From: Lachnospiraceae bacterium UBA3772
GTDB taxonomy: Bacteria; Bacillota; Clostridia; Lachnospirales; Lachnospiraceae
DNA: 24,092 nt
NCBI GenBank assembly: GCA_002371025.1
Contig: DFFQ01000069.1
Coordinates: 1-24,092, forward strand
Direction: 5' to 3'
The notes beneath the pieces are model-generated. The model was not told where the DNA came from. It made no database searches and was given only the letters and a program-made list of their open reading frames with translations. Positions 1 through 7,991 of the stretch are shown piece by piece (within the stretch, counting starts at the first letter, position 1; every line of letters starts with the position of its first letter). The translations under genes and the position numbers were made by a program.

Positions 1-425
1 CCCATAATGATAGGTGTGGTAATGTAATATGGAAGGTTGGCTACTATCTTTACAGTAACCCCCGGTCCCGCAAGACTTTCAATATCCGTCTTTAGTATAT
101 CCTGATTGATAACTGTTACATTATCATAAGGACTCAGGGTATCTTTAAGAATAGGAAGCAGTTTTTCGTCTATCTCTACTGCAAACACCCTTCCTGCATT
201 CTCTGCCAGATACTGTGTCATGGTTCCTATACCTGGTCCAATCTCTATAACTGTATCTGTCTTCTTAATATCAGCAGCTTTTATTATCTTATCGATAACA
301 TGACTGTCGATAAGGAAATTCTGTCCAAATCTCTTCTGAAAGTTAAAGTTATATTTTTTAATTGTTTCAATAGTTTTCTTTGGATTGCTGAGTTTTTCCT
401 CAGCACTAAGTATTATATCTGACAA
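1..425 (-). CDS. rsmA (ksgA): 16S rRNA (adenine1518-N6/1519-N6)-dimethyltransferase, partial
   Basis: N-terminal 141 codons of the S-adenosylmethionine-dependent enzyme that dimethylates two adjacent adenines in the 3' hairpin of 16S rRNA during small-subunit maturation. The C-terminus is cut by the window edge. Visible signatures are QKRFGQNFL near residues 30-38, which is the family start of the Rossmann domain, the SAM-binding loop EIGPGIGTMT, an acidic residue pair in VEIDEKL, and the catalytic motif NLPYYITTPI just before the edge. I chose the TTG at 423-425 as start: AGGAG lies 7 bases upstream (433-437) and no ATG in frame is near. It lies 18 bases after tatD on the same strand, the usual tatD-ksgA pairing. 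The ribonuclease M5 gene often found between them is absent. Identification is firm. Confidence 0.95.
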   Translation of the reverse strand, partial: MSDIILSAEEKLSNPKKTIETIKKYNFNFQKRFGQNFLIDSHVIDKIIKAADIKKTDTVIEIGPGIGTMTQYLAENAGRVFAVEIDEKLLPILKDTLSPYDNVTVINQDILKTDIESLAGPGVTVKIVANLPYYITTPIIM

Positions 426-443
426 TATTTTTCTCCTGAAATG

Positions 444-1217
444 TTACTGATTTATTCTATAAAGTCTGCAGGCATTTTCATATGTTATCTCTGCAATCTT
501 TTCTTCATCAATTCCCTTTAACTCTGCTAATTTGCTAATGACAAACTTCAGATTACCTGAATCATTTCTCTTTCCTCTTAAAGGAACCGGAGAAAGATAA
601 GGACAGTCTGTTTCTATCACTATCTTATCAAGCGGAACTATCTCAACTGTTTCGCAAAGTTTTCTTCCATTGTTAAATGTGATAACTCCGCCTACTCCAA
701 TATAAAAGCCCATATTTAGGAATACCTTGGCAAGTTCTGCTGAATATGAGTAACAATGAACTACTCCGCCAATATCCTGAGCATTTTCTTCTTTCATTAC
801 TCTTACAGTGTCTTCTGCAGCATCTCTTGAATGTATTACTACAGGAAGAGCTAGTTCCTTTGCAAGTCTAAGCTGCTTTCTGAACCATATCTCCTGAAGC
901 TCTCTTCCCGGTTCAGGATAATAATGATCAAGTCCTATCTCACCAATGGCAACCACCTTTTCATACTTAGACATTTCCCTTAATTCTTCAAGATCATCTT
1001 CAGTCATGTCTTCGCATTCTGAAGGGTGAACTCCTATAGCTGCATATATATGCTCATATCTATCTGCAAGGGCAACGCTTGTTTTTGATGTTTCCATTGA
1101 GGATCCAATATTAGCTATGCATGCTACATTTTCACCTTTAAGTTTCTCTATAAGATCATATCTATCTTCATCAAAAGCCCTGTCGTCATAATGGGCATGA
1201 GAATCGAAAATCTTCAT
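444..1217 (-). CDS. tatD: TatD family metal-dependent deoxyribonuclease
   Basis: TIM-barrel metal-dependent hydrolase of 257 residues, the normal family length. Family members have 3'-5' DNase or RNase activity and act in the cytoplasm; the substrate in this organism is not known. Metal ligands seen: the N-terminal HAH pair (residues 7-9), the Glu in GEIGLDHYY, the His in VIHSRDA, the His in VVHCYSYS, and the Asp in ETDCPYLSP. Start choice: the ATG at 1215-1217 has GAAGGA eight bases upstream. A TTG two codons earlier is too close to that site. It is the first gene of a tatD-ksgA unit, transcribed away from the plus-strand operon. In many Firmicutes metG precedes tatD; here metG is about 16 kb away on the same strand. 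Confidence 0.95.
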   Translation of the reverse strand: MKIFDSHAHYDDRAFDEDRYDLIEKLKGENVACIANIGSSMETSKTSVALADRYEHIYAAIGVHPSECEDMTEDDLEELREMSKYEKVVAIGEIGLDHYYPEPGRELQEIWFRKQLRLAKELALPVVIHSRDAAEDTVRVMKEENAQDIGGVVHCYSYSAELAKVFLNMGFYIGVGGVITFNNGRKLCETVEIVPLDKIVIETDCPYLSPVPLRGKRNDSGNLKFVISKLAELKGIDEEKIAEITYENACRLYRINQ

Positions 1218-1238
1218 ATACAATATCCTTCTAATCTG

Positions 1239-1267
1239 TTGTTTTTTTTAACTCACTACCTTATAAT
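1239..1267 (+). promoter_or_regulatory. Putative promoter of the aminotransferase-malQ-plsC operon
   Basis: TTGTTT (1239-1244), a 17-base spacer and a perfect TATAAT (1262-1267), placed about 50 bases ahead of the aminotransferase ATG. It shares its -10 bases with the minus-strand tatD promoter, so the two polymerases cannot bind at the same time. Confidence 0.6.
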
Positions 1268-1292
1268 AATTGAGGTTGATATTAAATGTAAA
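1263..1292 (-). promoter_or_regulatory. Putative tatD-ksgA promoter
   Basis: On the minus strand TTTACA (1287-1292) and TATTAT (1263-1268) are separated by 18 bases, a good match to a housekeeping sigma promoter. The start of transcription would fall about 40 bases ahead of the tatD ATG. The -10 box is superimposed on the -10 box of the divergent plus-strand promoter. Confidence 0.55.
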
Positions 1293-1315
1293 GAACATCT
1301 TTTTGGGAGGCAGTC

Positions 1316-2503
1316 ATGATAAATGAATTCTACAAAGAGATGACTGGAAAGGAATCAGTCATCAGACAGTTTTTTGATTACAGCAGAAAGCGCGCTGCGG
1401 AGCTCGGCAGTGACAGTGTGCTTAATTTTTCCATCGGTAACCCATCTGTCCCAGCTCCACAGGCTTTAACAGATGCAATGACTGATCTTCTTAAGACAGT
1501 TGACCCAGTAGTACTTCATGGATATAGTCCTACTCTCGGTCAGCCAACAACTAAAAAAATAATTGCCGATTCTTTAAACAGAAGATTTGGCATGAATTAT
1601 ACCCCAGAGATGATCTTTCCTACTTCAGGTGCTGCCGGCGCCCTTAGTCACGCCCTTCGTGCAGTAACAAAACCTGGAGATGAGGTTATCACATTTGCCC
1701 CTTATTTTCCTGAATATATCCCATATGTTACAGGAACCGGAGCAAAATTAAGCGTAGTTCCGGCTGATCTTAATGGATTCCAGATTAATTTCGAGAAATT
1801 TGAAGAACTTCTTAATCCAAACGTTCAGGCTGTACTTATCAATTCACCTAACAATCCATCAGGTATCGTATATACAACAGAAACCATTGATAAGCTCGCT
1901 TCAATACTTTATAAAAAACAGGAAGAATATGGTCATGAGATTTTCCTTATAACTGATGAACCTTATCGTGAGATTATCTTCAAGGGAACTGATTCTCCAT
2001 TTGTTTCAGCTCATTATGATAACTCTATAATGTGTTATTCCTTCAGTAAGTCACTCTCACTTCCAGGCGAACGTATCGGTTATCTTGCTGTTAATCCAAA
2101 GGCAAAGGATGCAGAGAAGATTGTTCCTATGTGTGGTCAGATCTCAAGATTTACCGGACATAACTGTCCTTCTTCTATCATGCAGTTTGCAATTGAAAGA
2201 GTTATCGATATGACCGCTGATCTTTCAATCTATGAAAAGAATGCAGATCTGCTTTATAATGCGCTTACTGAGATTGGATATGAAATAGTAAAACCTAATG
2301 GAACATTTTACATGTTCCCTAAGGCACCTATTGATGATGCCAACACCTTCTGCTGGACAGCAGCTAAGGAACTTGGTCTTATCATTGTTCCAGGTGATTC
2401 TTTCGCCTGCCCTGGCTACGTAAGAATTTCATACTGCGTTCCAACAGAGACAGTTGAAAGATCTATACCTCTATTCAAAAAGCTTTTTGAGATGTTTAAA
2501 TAA
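1316..2503 (+). CDS. PLP-dependent class I/II aminotransferase
   Basis: A 395-residue fold-type I aminotransferase of the aspartate aminotransferase superfamily. It transfers an amino group between an amino acid and a 2-oxo acid through pyridoxal phosphate; the substrate cannot be read from sequence. Visible are the N-terminal FSIGNPSVPAP segment, NSPNNPSG (the Asn that contacts the PLP ring), DEPYRE, the Schiff-base lysine K245 in SFSKSLSLPGERIG, and the C-terminal VRISYC segment containing the carboxylate-binding Arg. The start ATG has GGGAGG five bases upstream. It is the first gene of a five-gene plus-strand operon; malQ starts 25 bases after its stop. Aspartate, aromatic or alanine-type transaminase are all possible. 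Confidence 0.9.
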   Translation: MINEFYKEMTGKESVIRQFFDYSRKRAAELGSDSVLNFSIGNPSVPAPQALTDAMTDLLKTVDPVVLHGYSPTLGQPTTKKIIADSLNRRFGMNYTPEMIFPTSGAAGALSHALRAVTKPGDEVITFAPYFPEYIPYVTGTGAKLSVVPADLNGFQINFEKFEELLNPNVQAVLINSPNNPSGIVYTTETIDKLASILYKKQEEYGHEIFLITDEPYREIIFKGTDSPFVSAHYDNSIMCYSFSKSLSLPGERIGYLAVNPKAKDAEKIVPMCGQISRFTGHNCPSSIMQFAIERVIDMTADLSIYEKNADLLYNALTEIGYEIVKPNGTFYMFPKAPIDDANTFCWTAAKELGLIIVPGDSFACPGYVRISYCVPTETVERSIPLFKKLFEMFK

Positions 2504-2528
2504 TAATATATACGGAGGGAAGAACCCA

Positions 2529-4058
2529 TTGGAAATACCAAATATTCAGGGCACAAATAACCGTCGTGCCGGAATACTTCTTCACCCTACATCATTTCCG
2601 GGTCCCTATGGAATTGGAGATTTAGGTCCTCACGCCTATAAATTTATCGATTTTTTAAGATTCAGCGGCATTAAGCTCTGGGAAGTTCTTCCATTAGGAC
2701 ATACCGGATTTGCTGATTCTCCTTATCAGACCTGTTCCGCTTTTGCCGGGAACCCTTATCTGATAAGTCCGGATCACCTTAAGGATTTAGCTCTTCTTTC
2801 GGATAAGGATTTCGAAGATATGATGCCCTGGAATCCAGAAAACATAGATTACGGTAACGCCACCGCTTTTAAAACTGTTCTTTTAAAAAAAGCATACAAG
2901 CGTTTTATTGATAAAAAATATGAAGACAATCTCTCATCGGATCCTGATCTGATGAAAGAATATAAAGATTTTAAATCTTCCTCGGACTGGCTTAAGGACT
3001 ATAGTCTTTTTATGGCAATAAAAGACTATCACGATAATAAGCCATGGTATCTTTGGGAGGATTCCATTAAGGATCCATCCGAAGAAGAAAAACTCAGATG
3101 GCAAAAAAAATTAAAAAATGAAATTGAATATTACAATTTCATCCAGTTTCTATTTCTTATTGAATGGAAAGAATTAAAAAAATATGCAAACAACAACGGA
3201 GTTGATATAATTGGTGATATACCTTTTTACGTCGGCTGGGACAGTGTTGATGTCTGGAACAACCAAAGTCTTTTTAAGCTTGATCCAAAAGGTTATCCAA
3301 CAGTTGTTGCCGGTGTTCCTCCTGATTATTTCTCTCAGGATGGCCAGTTATGGGGAAATCCTCTTTATAACTGGGATGAACATTTAAAAACCGGTTACTC
3401 GTGGTGGAAAAGGAGATTCTGCCACCACTTAAAACTCTATGATCTTCTTCGGATAGATCATTTCAGAGGTTTTGTCAGATGCTGGGGTGTCCCTTACGGC
3501 AGTGACAATGCAAGAAGCGGTTTCTGGTTTGATGCACCGGGAGAAGAGCTTTTTTCTACTCTCGAGGCCCACATTGGCGGCCATCTGCCTGTAATCGCAG
3601 AGGATTTAGGACGTCTGGAAAACGAGGTCAGTTTACTCCGTGAGAAATATAACTTTCCCGGCATGAGGATATTACAGTTTGCATTTGAAGAGCCAAATGA
3701 CAATTTATTCATGCCACATAACCATATAAAAGAATGTGTATGCTATACCGGCACTCATGATAATGATACAACTCTTGGCTGGTACAAACATGCATATGAA
3801 ACATCCCGTGATAAATTAAGGAGATATTACAGTACCGATGCCAGTGATGTAAGCTGGGTCATGATAAGAGGAGCCTTTGGCAGTGTTGCAGATATTGCAA
3901 TAGTTCCTCTTCAGGATATACTTTCCCTTGATTCCTGGGCGCGTTATAATACTCCTGGTATAAGCCACGGTAACTGGTGCTGGAGATATAAAGAAAACGC
4001 CCTTAACCCAGAACTTTCACGCAGATTATATGAAACAACAAAATTATATGGAAGGTAA
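2529..4058 (+). CDS. malQ: 4-alpha-glucanotransferase (amylomaltase)
   Basis: Glycoside hydrolase family 77 disproportionating enzyme. It moves alpha-1,4-glucan chains between maltooligosaccharides and releases glucose, in cytoplasmic glycogen or maltodextrin use. Family blocks in order: ILLHPTSFPGPYGIGDLG near the N-terminus, DIPFYVGWDSVDVW, GVPPDYFSQDGQLWGNP, the nucleophile D310 in RIDHFRGF, the acid/base E358 in VIAEDLG, and the third carboxylate D411 in GTHDND. With 509 residues it has the usual length. I place the start at TTG 2529-2531: GGAGGG (2514-2519) sits nine bases upstream, whereas an ATG further upstream lies inside the aminotransferase and has no such site. plsC follows after three bases, so the genes are probably translationally coupled. 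Confidence 0.95.
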   Translation: MEIPNIQGTNNRRAGILLHPTSFPGPYGIGDLGPHAYKFIDFLRFSGIKLWEVLPLGHTGFADSPYQTCSAFAGNPYLISPDHLKDLALLSDKDFEDMMPWNPENIDYGNATAFKTVLLKKAYKRFIDKKYEDNLSSDPDLMKEYKDFKSSSDWLKDYSLFMAIKDYHDNKPWYLWEDSIKDPSEEEKLRWQKKLKNEIEYYNFIQFLFLIEWKELKKYANNNGVDIIGDIPFYVGWDSVDVWNNQSLFKLDPKGYPTVVAGVPPDYFSQDGQLWGNPLYNWDEHLKTGYSWWKRRFCHHLKLYDLLRIDHFRGFVRCWGVPYGSDNARSGFWFDAPGEELFSTLEAHIGGHLPVIAEDLGRLENEVSLLREKYNFPGMRILQFAFEEPNDNLFMPHNHIKECVCYTGTHDNDTTLGWYKHAYETSRDKLRRYYSTDASDVSWVMIRGAFGSVADIAIVPLQDILSLDSWARYNTPGISHGNWCWRYKENALNPELSRRLYETTKLYGR

Positions 4059-4061
4059 AAT

Positions 4062-4796
4062 ATGAGATTAATAATTATAGGTTTATATGCAGTCATTGGT
4101 ATGGTATTATCTTTACCTGTGCATGTATATTTTGCCGCCTTGTATAAGAAAAACCCACTAAAATCGTGGCAGAAAGCTCACGGTTATGTTCGGGGATTCT
4201 TTAAGGGCATAATGTTTTTAGCCGGTACAAAGGTAACTGTTAAAGGCGAAGAAAATCTTCCCGATAGCGCAGCCCTTTTTATTGCAAATCACAGGAGTTA
4301 TTTTGATATAATAATAATGCAGACTCTTGTTAAACGTCCCATCGGCTTCGTTGCAAAGAAGGAATTTTTAAAAGCCCCTATCTTTCCGCTTTATATGAAA
4401 GATATCGGTTGTCTCTTTCTTGACCGAAAGAACGTAAGAGCCGGCCTTGAAACCATTAATCAAGGAATAAACAATATGAAGGATGGTCTTTCTATAGGAC
4501 TTTATCCTGAAGGCACAAGAAACCATAAGGACAGTCTTCTGCCATTTAAGGCCGGAGGATACAGGATTGCAGAAAAGTCCGACTGCCCTATGGTACTTAC
4601 AGCGCTTACCGGCTTTGATACCATTTTCGAAGCAAACAAGTTCCATATGATAAGGAGACGTCACGTTACAGTTGAATTCTCCAAACCATACTATCCAAGC
4701 AGAATGGATCCTAAGGAACGAAAAGAGTTTTACGAATCTATCCCTGATAAGATTCAGGCCATGTTAGATAACTTAAAAAAAGAATCGGAGGATTAA
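4062..4796 (+). CDS. plsC: 1-acyl-sn-glycerol-3-phosphate acyltransferase
   Basis: A 244-residue lysophosphatidate acyltransferase that makes phosphatidic acid, the branch point of membrane phospholipid synthesis, at the inner face of the membrane. The HX4D catalytic motif is NHRSYFD (H77 and D82). The substrate-binding motif is YPEGTR (E150, R153). A hydrophobic N-terminal segment at about residues 2-28 should anchor it. The start has GGAAGG six bases upstream. It lies three bases after malQ and one base before the next gene, which indicates one transcript. Identification of the family is firm; the acyl preference is unknown. Confidence 0.93.
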   Translation: MRLIIIGLYAVIGMVLSLPVHVYFAALYKKNPLKSWQKAHGYVRGFFKGIMFLAGTKVTVKGEENLPDSAALFIANHRSYFDIIIMQTLVKRPIGFVAKKEFLKAPIFPLYMKDIGCLFLDRKNVRAGLETINQGINNMKDGLSIGLYPEGTRNHKDSLLPFKAGGYRIAEKSDCPMVLTALTGFDTIFEANKFHMIRRRHVTVEFSKPYYPSRMDPKERKEFYESIPDKIQAMLDNLKKESED

Positions 4797-4797
4797 A

Positions 4798-5382
4798 ATG
4801 AACCCATTAATTATCATCGGAATTGTAATCGGAGTATTACTTGTTATAATGGTAGCTCTTTACATATTCGGAAACAAATTACAGAAGAAGCAGATGGCAC
4901 AGAAAGAAGAGATCAATGCCGCTGCTCAGCAGACATCAATGTTTATCATCGATAAGAAGATCATGCCGATAAAGGATGCAAAACTTCCTAAGATCGTTAT
5001 GGATCAGATGCCTAAGAAATATCAGAAATCTAAGGTTCCTGTTGTTAAGGCTAAGGTTGGTCCACAGCTTGTAACTCTTATCTGTGATGAAGCAATCTTT
5101 GCAGACGTTCCTCAGCATGGCGAAGTTAAGGCTATGGTAAGCGGAATCTACCTTGTTGGTGTTAAGACTCTTCATAAGAACACAAAAAAGAAGATGCAGG
5201 AAGCCGAAGAAGCTGGCAAGAAGAAGAAAAAGTCATTCCGCGAAAAGATGATTGCTCGTCAGGCTCAATACCAGAAGGAACTTGCTGCTGAAACCGAGAG
5301 AAGAAAACTTAAAGCAGCCGAAAAGGAAAACAAGGCAAAAGCAAAGAAAAATCGCGAAATTGAAAAGAAACTTATGAAATAA
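4798..5382 (+). CDS. Lysine-rich single-pass membrane protein of unknown function
   Basis: 194 residues that I do not recognise as a named family. Residues 3-26 form one strongly hydrophobic segment, followed directly by KLQKKQ, which suggests an N-terminal anchor with the body in the cytoplasm (positive-inside rule). Residues about 45-130 look like a small alpha/beta domain with repeated short valine-rich strands, for example PVVKAKVGPQLVTLI. From about residue 135 to the end it is almost entirely Lys, Glu, Ala, Gln and Arg, predicted long helix or coiled coil with a net positive charge. GGAGG lies six bases before the ATG. It is packed between plsC and a CPBP protease. Binding to nucleic acid or acidic lipid would fit the tail but is only a guess. 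Confidence 0.85.
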   Translation: MNPLIIIGIVIGVLLVIMVALYIFGNKLQKKQMAQKEEINAAAQQTSMFIIDKKIMPIKDAKLPKIVMDQMPKKYQKSKVPVVKAKVGPQLVTLICDEAIFADVPQHGEVKAMVSGIYLVGVKTLHKNTKKKMQEAEEAGKKKKKSFREKMIARQAQYQKELAAETERRKLKAAEKENKAKAKKNREIEKKLMK

Positions 5383-5393
5383 AGAGGCACCCT

Positions 5394-6215
5394 ATGGAGA
5401 AATATAACAAAAAAAAGTTAGTATTATCTTTTCTCCCTATATTGGTGGCATTTACAGTATACTATATAGCATATTTTGCAGCTTTCTTTATGACATTTAT
5501 CACCGGCGGCAGTGACACTGCCGCAAGTGATGGAATGCTCGTAAATGAAGGCTTTTTTAATATCATAAGATTCACAATGTTACTCATTATATTTACTGTA
5601 TGGTATAAATATAGATTCTACGACCTTTACAAAGAAGAAAAAGAAAAGATAATCACAAAGAAGCATTTTTTACTCACTATTTTATCCCTTATCATCACAG
5701 GGATACTGATACAACTCTTTTTTTCCGGGATTCTTAACATTTTAATGCCACGTTTCCCTGATTTCTTTAAGAGTTATAAAGAGATTATTGATTCATATAA
5801 AAGCAGCAGGACATCTATCCTTACCGTCTTCTCCGCCATTGTTCTTGCTCCTATAGCTGAAGAACTTATATTCCGTGGAGTTGCCCTTTGTTATAACCTG
5901 GAAGCTGTTACCCCGAAAGCTGCCATCATACTTCAGGCTTTTCTTTTCGGTTTGTATCATCTAAATCTGGTTCAGGGAATATATGCCGGTTTGATTGGTT
6001 TATTACTTGGATTTATCTGTTACAGATATAAAAATATCCTGCCTGCCATTATACTTCATATGGCTATAAACTGCAGTTCATTTTTTATCCCTGATTCATT
6101 TTTCGGGGACAATAAAAAATGCACCGCCATTATAATTTTAAGCGGTGCATCTCTTATATTTTTTATCTATTATTCATGTCGCTCGAAAGCCATTTCGATA
6201 AGACCATCTAAATAA
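5394..6215 (+). CDS. CPBP family intramembrane glutamic endopeptidase
   Basis: A 273-residue multi-pass membrane protein of the CPBP/Abi (CAAX protease and bacteriocin-processing) family, which cleaves or protects against peptides within the membrane. Motif 1 is AEELIFRG (E156, E157, R161). Motif 2 is FLFGLYHLN (H189). Motif 3 is the His in LHMAIN (H222). About seven hydrophobic segments can be seen. The start has AGAGG six bases upstream. It is the last gene of the plus-strand operon. Its final 46 bases overlap the end of ddl on the other strand, and its codons for about residues 240-252 also form the ddl terminator hairpin. Substrate unknown; bacteriocin immunity or processing is possible, but no bacteriocin gene is visible here. 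Confidence 0.9.
   Translation: MEKYNKKKLVLSFLPILVAFTVYYIAYFAAFFMTFITGGSDTAASDGMLVNEGFFNIIRFTMLLIIFTVWYKYRFYDLYKEEKEKIITKKHFLLTILSLIITGILIQLFFSGILNILMPRFPDFFKSYKEIIDSYKSSRTSILTVFSAIVLAPIAEELIFRGVALCYNLEAVTPKAAIILQAFLFGLYHLNLVQGIYAGLIGLLLGFICYRYKNILPAIILHMAINCSSFFIPDSFFGDNKKCTAIIILSGASLIFFIYYSCRSKAISIRPSK
6112..6150 (-). terminator. ddl terminator, possibly bidirectional
   Basis: A perfect 9-bp stem, ATGCACCGC (6119-6127) with GCGGTGCAT (6142-6150), around a 14-base loop. Read on the minus strand it is followed at once by TTTTTTATT, 20 bases after the ddl stop. It lies within the coding region of the convergent CPBP gene. On the plus strand a looser T-rich stretch also follows, so it might work both ways. 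Confidence 0.75.
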
Positions 6216-7231
6216 TCTTTCATTTCGTGGCCTGCACGCTTCATAAGCATAGGATACATGCTTATGGCTGTATGGCCAGGAATTGTATTGATCTCATTAA
6301 ATACTACGCGGTTAGTATCCTTCTCAAGGAAGAAATCAACTCTTGAAAATCCAAATCCATCACAGGCTTTAAATATCTTAACAGCCATCTTCTGGATTTC
6401 TTCAAGCTTTTCAGCCGGAATATCCGGATCAAGAACTGTCTTTGACTCTGCATTATTATATTTTGCATCATAATCATAGAATTCAGCCGCTGCAAGTATT
6501 TCTCCTACACCAGTTGCAAATACATTATCATCATGTCCATATACTGCACATTCAATTTCTCTACCTGTAATTGTTTCTTCAACTAAGATCTTTGCATCGA
6601 TCTCTGCTGCTTTATAAAGACCGCGAATAAGTTCTTCTCTATTATGTGCTTTAGAAACACCAGTTGATGAACCTGCATTTGAAGGCTTGATGAATACAGG
6701 ATATTCCCTTTCACTTTCAACCCTTTCAACTACCTTATCAATATTTTTTAACTGATATTTCTTTACTGCTGTGTACTTAGCCTGAGCTACTCCACACGAA
6801 TCTGCAATAACCTTGGTAAAGAATTTGTCCATTGTTACTGCTGATGAAAGATGTCCACATCCCACATATGGAAGATGTGCCATTTCGAAAAGTCCCTGAA
6901 TAGTTCCATCTTCACCCCAAAGGCCATGAAGCACAGGAAAAGCTACATCAACATTTCTTTCTTCTATAAGGTTTCCATTACTTGAAAGAATTATCTTATG
7001 ATCTGTATCTGGAGAAATAACTGCTCTTACATTTCCCTCTTTCCAGCTTCCATCCTCAATCTTTTCTACTGAATCTGTATAAAGCCAATGTCCTTCTTTA
7101 GTGATTCCAATAAGGGTAATATCGTATTTATCCTTATCAAGAGCTTTTACTACTGTTGCTGCTGATACACATGATACTTCATGCTCTGATGAGCAACCGC
7201 CAAATAAAACGCATAAATTCTTCTTAGTCAT
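6170..7231 (-). CDS. ddl: D-alanine--D-alanine ligase
   Basis: ATP-grasp ligase that makes the D-Ala-D-Ala dipeptide of the peptidoglycan stem, in the cytoplasm. 353 residues, within the family range. Motifs: LFGGCSSEHEVS (the Glu that binds the first D-Ala), LHGLWGEDGTIQG, the LPYVGCG segment, FIKPSNAGSSTGV (ATP and serine loop), FYDYDAKY (Lys-Tyr of the omega loop, typical of dipeptide ligases rather than the D-lactate ligases of the vancomycin-resistance type), and EINTIPG (Mg ligands). A GAGG lies nine bases before the ATG. It is the last gene of the cluster beginning with the PAS/GAF protein, 49 bases after comF. Nothing suggests a vancomycin-resistance variant. Confidence 0.96.
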   Translation of the reverse strand: MTKKNLCVLFGGCSSEHEVSCVSAATVVKALDKDKYDITLIGITKEGHWLYTDSVEKIEDGSWKEGNVRAVISPDTDHKIILSSNGNLIEERNVDVAFPVLHGLWGEDGTIQGLFEMAHLPYVGCGHLSSAVTMDKFFTKVIADSCGVAQAKYTAVKKYQLKNIDKVVERVESEREYPVFIKPSNAGSSTGVSKAHNREELIRGLYKAAEIDAKILVEETITGREIECAVYGHDDNVFATGVGEILAAAEFYDYDAKYNNAESKTVLDPDIPAEKLEEIQKMAVKIFKACDGFGFSRVDFFLEKDTNRVVFNEINTIPGHTAISMYPMLMKRAGHEMKDYLDGLIEMAFERHE

Positions 7232-7280
7232 TTCTATATACCTCTTTTTTGGTCCTTAGACCATTTCTTAACAAATAGAA

Positions 7281-7991
7281 TCATACCACATTTCCTATAC
7301 ATATGCTTGTATAATATATTTCTTTTATTCCTATGCTCCTTAGCGCTTTTGCCGAAGCGCCGATAGTTGAGCCTGTGGTATAGATATCATCCACTATAAC
7401 AACTCTACGCGGCACATTCTTTATATCGTGTGCTGCAAAGGCGTTATAAAGATTTTTTTCTCTCTCTTCATTTGATAATTTCTTTTGAGCCACCGTTTCG
7501 GTTTCTCTATAAAGAATATCATTCCTTACAGGTATCCCTGTTTCATAAGAAAGAGAAAGCGCAATAAGTTCAGCCTGATTATATCCCCTTTTCCTTATCC
7601 TGTTCTTATGAAGCGGAACCGGGATCAGGGCTTCTATCTTCATTTGTTTAAATTCATTTCCAAAAAGTCTATTGATCTCTCTTCCATAAAATGAAGCATA
7701 TTGCGGCCTGTCATGATATTTCATCCTAAGCACAGAATCAGATACAGGGGATATGTAATCAAAGCACGGATAGCCCTTGATATATCCTCTGTCTTTTCTG
7801 GAACAGTCCAGACAATATTCCTTTGTTTCATCTTCTATTCTCTTACCGCACTTCATGCATCTGGGTTCTTCTATAGGTTTTATATAATGTCTGCATTTAT
7901 CACAGACAGTCATTCTCCCCATAGGGACCACTTCATCGCATATCACACATCTTGGCGGAAATAAAAGATCTTTTATAATTTTATATTTCAT
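7281..7991 (-). CDS. comF: ComF family protein (amidophosphoribosyltransferase-like)
   Basis: A 236-residue member of the ComF family. The B. subtilis homologue is needed for DNA uptake during competence, and the family has a phosphoribosyltransferase fold. The N-terminal zinc ribbon contains four CxxC pairs (C15/C18, C30/C33, C45/C48, C60/C63). The C-terminal half has VPLHKNRIRKRGYNQAE and the PRPP loop VVIVDDIYTTGST. Start choice: the ATG at 7989-7991 has AAGGA five bases upstream; the TTG one codon earlier would be too close to that site. The gene overlaps the end of recD2 by 11 bases, indicating coupled translation. No comFA helicase is next to it; recD2 takes that place. Confidence 0.92.
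   Translation of the reverse strand: MKYKIIKDLLFPPRCVICDEVVPMGRMTVCDKCRHYIKPIEEPRCMKCGKRIEDETKEYCLDCSRKDRGYIKGYPCFDYISPVSDSVLRMKYHDRPQYASFYGREINRLFGNEFKQMKIEALIPVPLHKNRIRKRGYNQAELIALSLSYETGIPVRNDILYRETETVAQKKLSNEEREKNLYNAFAAHDIKNVPRRVVIVDDIYTTGSTIGASAKALRSIGIKEIYYTSICIGNVV

Noticed and set aside
2454..2528. Earlier ATG start for malQ inside the aminotransferase gene
   Set aside because: It lacks a Shine-Dalgarno and adds 25 residues not expected for the family; TTG at 2529 has a strong site and the right distance.
6170..7231. Vancomycin-resistance type D-Ala-D-Lac ligase
   Set aside because: The omega loop has the Lys-Tyr pair of dipeptide ligases, and no vanH or vanX is nearby.
7250..7263. 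TGGTC/GACCA hairpin between comF and ddl as a terminator
   Set aside because: Only five base pairs, and on the minus strand it is followed by A residues rather than T.
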